This document shows, piece by piece, positions 5,778-7,602 of a DNA stretch of 7,602 bases; the first letter of the stretch is position 1, and the number at the start of each line of letters is the position of its first letter. Source of the DNA: an uncultured Alphaproteobacteria bacterium. GTDB taxonomy: Bacteria; Pseudomonadota; Alphaproteobacteria; RF32; CAG-239. Made by a program: the position numbers and the translations under genes. The notes under the pieces were generated by a model, which was not told the origin of the DNA, did not search any database, and saw nothing but the letters and a program-made list of their open reading frames with translations. Location: assembly GCA_944392285.1 (NCBI GenBank), contig CALXWF010000077.1, positions 1 to 7,602 on the forward strand, written 5' to 3'.

Positions 5778-6343
5778 AGCCAAAAGCCTAAGTGTTCGAG
5801 CAAAACTTTTACACCGAGAAAGATTAAAATAACACCGGCTGCCAGCTCCAGATATTTGGTCGGGAGCTTTTGCAGACAAGAGCTTAAACGAAAACCGATA
5901 AGGCTGTTTATAAAAGTGATAATGCCGATAACCGTTGCGGCCGCCATTATCGGGACAGAAGTGAAATATAATGTTACGCCGGCGACACAAGCGTCTATAC
6001 TGGTGGCAAGCCCCAACATTAATAACATTTTATAAGAAAGTTCGCTCTCGGTTTGCGCAGAATCTTTTTTGGGCGATAAGGCATTGCCGATAACATTTAA
6101 CCCGAGGGCTAAAAAAACTAAAAAAGCAATCCAATGGTCAAAGGCCTCAATATAAACGTGAACGGACTTTGTGCCAAGCCAACCGATAATCGGCATGATA
6201 AATTGCCCGCCTCCGGTGGCGGCAGCTAATTTCAGCGCGTTAACTAGCGGACGGCGATGAATTACCAGTCCATATGAAAAAGAGGCTACAAAGGCATCTA
6301 CAGAAAGAGCCAAGGCCAAAAATAAAATATCTGCTATTGTCAT
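5774..6343 (-). CDS. mntP: Manganese efflux pump MntP
   Basis: A 189-residue inner-membrane protein of the MntP (formerly YebN/DUF204) family, which exports Mn2+ and protects against manganese excess. The fold is an internal duplication of three-helix units, and both repeat signatures are present: ALSVDAFVASFSYG (12-25, Asp16) and ATSIDACVAGVTLYF (113-127, Asp117), the acidic residues that line the ion path in this family. GGGQFIMPIIGW (44-55) is another family motif. Hydrophobic stretches at about 4-26, 37-57, 69-90, 106-127, 132-154 and 165-186 give the expected six helices. Length matches E. coli MntP. The start at 6343 has no good Shine-Dalgarno sequence (a C-rich ATGCCCC precedes it), and the only nearby upstream alternatives stop at once or are out of frame. 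No yybP-ykoY manganese riboswitch is seen, as the leader is under 100 bases. The gene is transcribed towards the thioesterase and away from the phosphatase. Confidence 0.95.
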   Translation of the reverse strand: MTIADILFLALALSVDAFVASFSYGLVIHRRPLVNALKLAAATGGGQFIMPIIGWLGTKSVHVYIEAFDHWIAFLVFLALGLNVIGNALSPKKDSAQTESELSYKMLLMLGLATSIDACVAGVTLYFTSVPIMAAATVIGIITFINSLIGFRLSSCLQKLPTKYLELAAGVILIFLGVKVLLEHLGFWL

Positions 6344-6348
6344 GGGGC

Positions 6349-6362
6349 ATGTGTTAGCACAT
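6349..6362. promoter_or_regulatory. Short dyad (ATGTG-TTAG-CACAT) upstream of mntP
   Basis: A perfect 5-bp inverted repeat with a 4-base spacer lies 5 bases upstream of the mntP start codon in the 96-base divergent gap to the phosphatase gene. It could be an operator for a metal-responsive regulator or a small hairpin covering the initiation region. The arms are short and chance is a real alternative. The remainder of the gap (6363-6439) is AT-rich. I see no convincing -35/-10 pair in it on either strand, though TTGCCT at 6383-6388 is a possible plus-strand -35. Confidence 0.25.
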
Positions 6363-6439
6363 TAAAATGCAGAATGCAAGTTTTGCCTTAAAGATAAATT
6401 AAAAATTTTTTGTTAAAAGCTGTTGCAACGGAGAGGACA

Positions 6440-7021
6440 ATGCAACAAGAATTTTATATATTTCGCCACGGACAAACCGACTATAACCTGCAAAACCGCT
6501 GGCAAGGATGCGGTTTTGATTTGCCCTTAAATGCAACAGGACGCGAACAAGCCCAAAATTTGGCAAATAAACTCAAAGACAAAAAGCTGCAAATTATTTA
6601 TTCAAGCAACTTGCGCCGCGCTGCCGAAACCGCAGATATCGTTGCTGAAAAATTGGGTATTCCTCGTGCTTATAACACTAATCTGCGCGAGATTTGCCTC
6701 GGCGAGGCTGAAGGTCTGACTGCACAAGAGGCGGAAACACGCAATCCTGAATTTTATAAAAAATGGATTAGCTTAGATGCAAAGTATGATAACCTGCGTT
6801 TTGCCGGCGGTGAGAGCAAAGCCGAGGTTGGGCTAAGAATGTTAACGGCCTTACGAGAAATAAGCTCAGAGGCCCAAAAATACCGCATTATAGGCATTGC
6901 CTCTCATGAGGATTCTATTTTGCAACTTTTGAAACTCTTGTCCCTTCCCTTAGAGCATATAGATAATGCCGGCTATTTTCACATTGTCCGCGACGGTAAG
7001 GAATTTAAGTTAGTTATTTAA
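6440..7021 (+). CDS. Histidine phosphatase family protein (phosphoglycerate mutase-like)
   Basis: A 193-residue cytoplasmic enzyme of the histidine phosphatase superfamily, branch 1, which removes phosphate through a phosphohistidine intermediate. FRHGQTDYN (8-16) holds the RHG motif with nucleophile His10 and Arg9. QGCGFDLPLNATGREQA (22-38) is the usual substrate-side loop, SSNLRRAAETA (55-65) supplies Arg59, REICLGEAEG (83-92) supplies the likely proton donor Glu84, and IASHEDSI (153-160) supplies the second catalytic His156, with Glu where most members have Gly. The start is ATG at 6440 with GGAGAGGA at 6430-6437 directly upstream. A TTG at 6410 in the same frame would add ten residues, but it lacks a ribosome site and would place that site within the gene. 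Relatives include GpmB-, PhoE- and CobC-type phosphatases. No cobalamin genes are nearby, so the substrate is open. It is convergent with the rRNA operon. Confidence 0.92.
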   Translation: MQQEFYIFRHGQTDYNLQNRWQGCGFDLPLNATGREQAQNLANKLKDKKLQIIYSSNLRRAAETADIVAEKLGIPRAYNTNLREICLGEAEGLTAQEAETRNPEFYKKWISLDAKYDNLRFAGGESKAEVGLRMLTALREISSEAQKYRIIGIASHEDSILQLLKLLSLPLEHIDNAGYFHIVRDGKEFKLVI

Positions 7022-7048
7022 CCTTATTTAAACCGACCTTAATTTGAT

Positions 7049-7084
7049 ATAAAAGAAGCCCCCTTATGGGATACCATAAGGGGG
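7049..7084 (-). terminator. Intrinsic terminator of the rRNA operon
   Basis: An 11-bp perfect stem (7059-7069 with 7074-7084, CCCCCTTATGG/CCATAAGGGGG) with loop GATA. On the minus strand it is followed by CTTCTTTTAT, a T-rich though interrupted tract. It lies 41 bases beyond the mature 5S end and 37 bases past the stop of the convergent phosphatase gene. The plus-strand side lacks a T-tract, so it serves mainly the rRNA operon. Confidence 0.82.
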
Positions 7085-7112
7085 GAATGAACTTATAGGA
7101 AGAAGGAACTCT

Positions 7113-7256
7113 AATGCGGTTAGAAGATCCGGCAGCGACCGACTCTCCCGTGTCTTAAGACAAAGTACCATAGGCGCTAAAGGGTTTAACGTCCGAGTTC
7201 GGAATGGGATCGGGTGGGACACCTTTGCAATTACCACCGGATCATCTAACCGCATT
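7113..7256 (-). other. 5S rRNA precursor processing stem
   Basis: Twelve bases on each side of the 5S gene (7113-7124 AATGCGGTTAGA and 7245-7256 TCTAACCGCATT) are perfect inverted repeats. Each is separated from the mature terminal helix by a single mismatched base (7125/7244). The precursor would form a stem of about 20 bp around 5S, a plausible target for RNase III or RNase E-type maturation. Pairing is read directly; which enzyme cuts it is inferred. Confidence 0.7.
7126..7243 (-). rRNA. rrf: 5S ribosomal RNA
   Basis: About 118 bases on the minus strand. Terminal helix GATCCGG/CCGGATC marks both ends. Conserved internal blocks are present: GGTGTCCCACCCGATCCCATTCCGAACTCGG-type helix II/III (read from 7218 down to 7188), AGCGCCTATGGTAC, and GGGAGAGTCGGTCGCTGCC near the 3' side. 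The GTCTTAAGACACGGGAGAG segment resembles alphaproteobacterial 5S. It lies about 46 bases after the 23S end with no tRNA between. Confidence 0.96.
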
Positions 7257-7289
7257 GAGTAAGTTCTGAAGATTATTTATACGTTAAAG

Positions 7290-7602
7290 TATCAAGCCAA
7301 TCAGACTATTAGTATCGGTTAGCTAAACACATTGCTGTGCTTACACACCCGACCTATCAACGTGATCGTCTATCACGGTCTTAATGGGGATACCTTGTTT
7401 CGAGGTGGGTTTCCCGCTTAGATGCATTCAGCGGTTATCCCGTCCACACTTAGCTACCCAGCGTTGCTCTTGGCAGAACAACTGGTACACCAGAGGTATG
7501 TTCATCCCGGTCCTCTCGTACTAAGGACAAATCCTCTCAAGTATCCTACACCCACGGCAGATAGGGACCGAACTGTCTCACGACGTTCTAAACCCAGCTC
7601 GC
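7290..7602 (-). rRNA. rrl: 23S ribosomal RNA, 3' part (5' end outside window)
   Basis: The last roughly 310 bases of 23S on the minus strand. The sarcin-ricin loop AGTACGAGAGGA is the complement of 7511-7522. Domain VI segments follow, including GGTCGGGTGTGTAAGCACAGC, then TTAGCTAACCGATACTAATAGTC and the 3' terminal GGCTTGAT (complement of 7291-7298), which would pair with the 5' end of 23S. The exact 3' end is uncertain by a few bases. The ACTAATAG...GGCTTGAT ending is typical of Alphaproteobacteria. Confidence 0.97.

Noticed and set aside
6410..6439. TTG at 6410 as start of the histidine phosphatase
   Set aside because: It has no ribosome binding site, and the strong GGAGAGGA at 6430-6437 sits just before the ATG at 6440, where family proteins normally begin.
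6344..6439. yybP-ykoY manganese riboswitch before mntP
   Set aside because: The gap to the next gene is under 100 bases and shows none of the conserved helices or joining sequences of that family.
7064..7255. Minus-strand open frame over the 5S rRNA
   Set aside because: The region is 5S rRNA and its terminator; the open frame is incidental.
1..7602. CRISPR array, insertion sequence or prophage
   Set aside because: No regularly spaced repeats, transposase, integrase or phage structural genes were seen on either strand.

Overview
The window comes from an AT-rich alphaproteobacterium. The 3' end of the 23S rRNA (minus strand, ending ...ACTAATAGTCTGATTGGCTTGAT) and the 5S rRNA (GTCTTAAGACACGGGAGAG and GGTCGCTGCCGG-like segments) look alphaproteobacterial. 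The protein genes are low in GC, with many A/T third positions, which resembles the AT-rich uncultured or gut-associated alphaproteobacterial lineages rather than classical high-GC members. The lineage below class level is inference.

Layout. (1) 3-1352, plus: the C-terminal part of a type I restriction HsdR subunit, cut by the window edge. (2) 1357-1534, minus: a tRNA-Val(GAC) gene with encoded CCA, an A-tract/UP-like promoter and its own intrinsic terminator. (3) 1601-2488, plus: an N-formylglutamate amidohydrolase family enzyme. (4) 2489-2735: a 247-base gap that looks like a structured RNA leader with its own extended -10 promoter. (5) 2736-5777, plus: a tight three-gene cluster of exported lytic transglycosylase, divergent RNase J-like metallo-beta-lactamase/beta-CASP protein, and acyl-ACP thioesterase. 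(6) 5774-6343, minus: a MntP manganese exporter whose stop codon overlaps that of the thioesterase tail to tail. (7) 6440-7021, plus: a histidine phosphatase. (8) 7049-7602, minus: the end of an rRNA operon (23S 3' part, 5S, terminator).

How it fits together. Most of the window is ordinary housekeeping and metabolic DNA. The part that standard features do not explain is the leader at 2505-2735. A 10-bp perfect closing helix encloses two further hairpins, giving a three-way junction, and transcription is predicted to begin right at its 5' edge. The 3' strand of the closing helix is also perfectly complementary over 8 bases to the Shine-Dalgarno region of the lytic transglycosylase gene. This is the arrangement expected of a translation-controlling riboswitch or similar cis-regulator. 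I do not recognise it as any known RNA family. It is a hypothesis read by eye, without folding software or homologues. The cluster it would control joins cell-wall cleavage (periplasm), a possible RNA- or small-molecule-processing hydrolase (cytoplasm) and fatty-acid release, with no obvious shared pathway.
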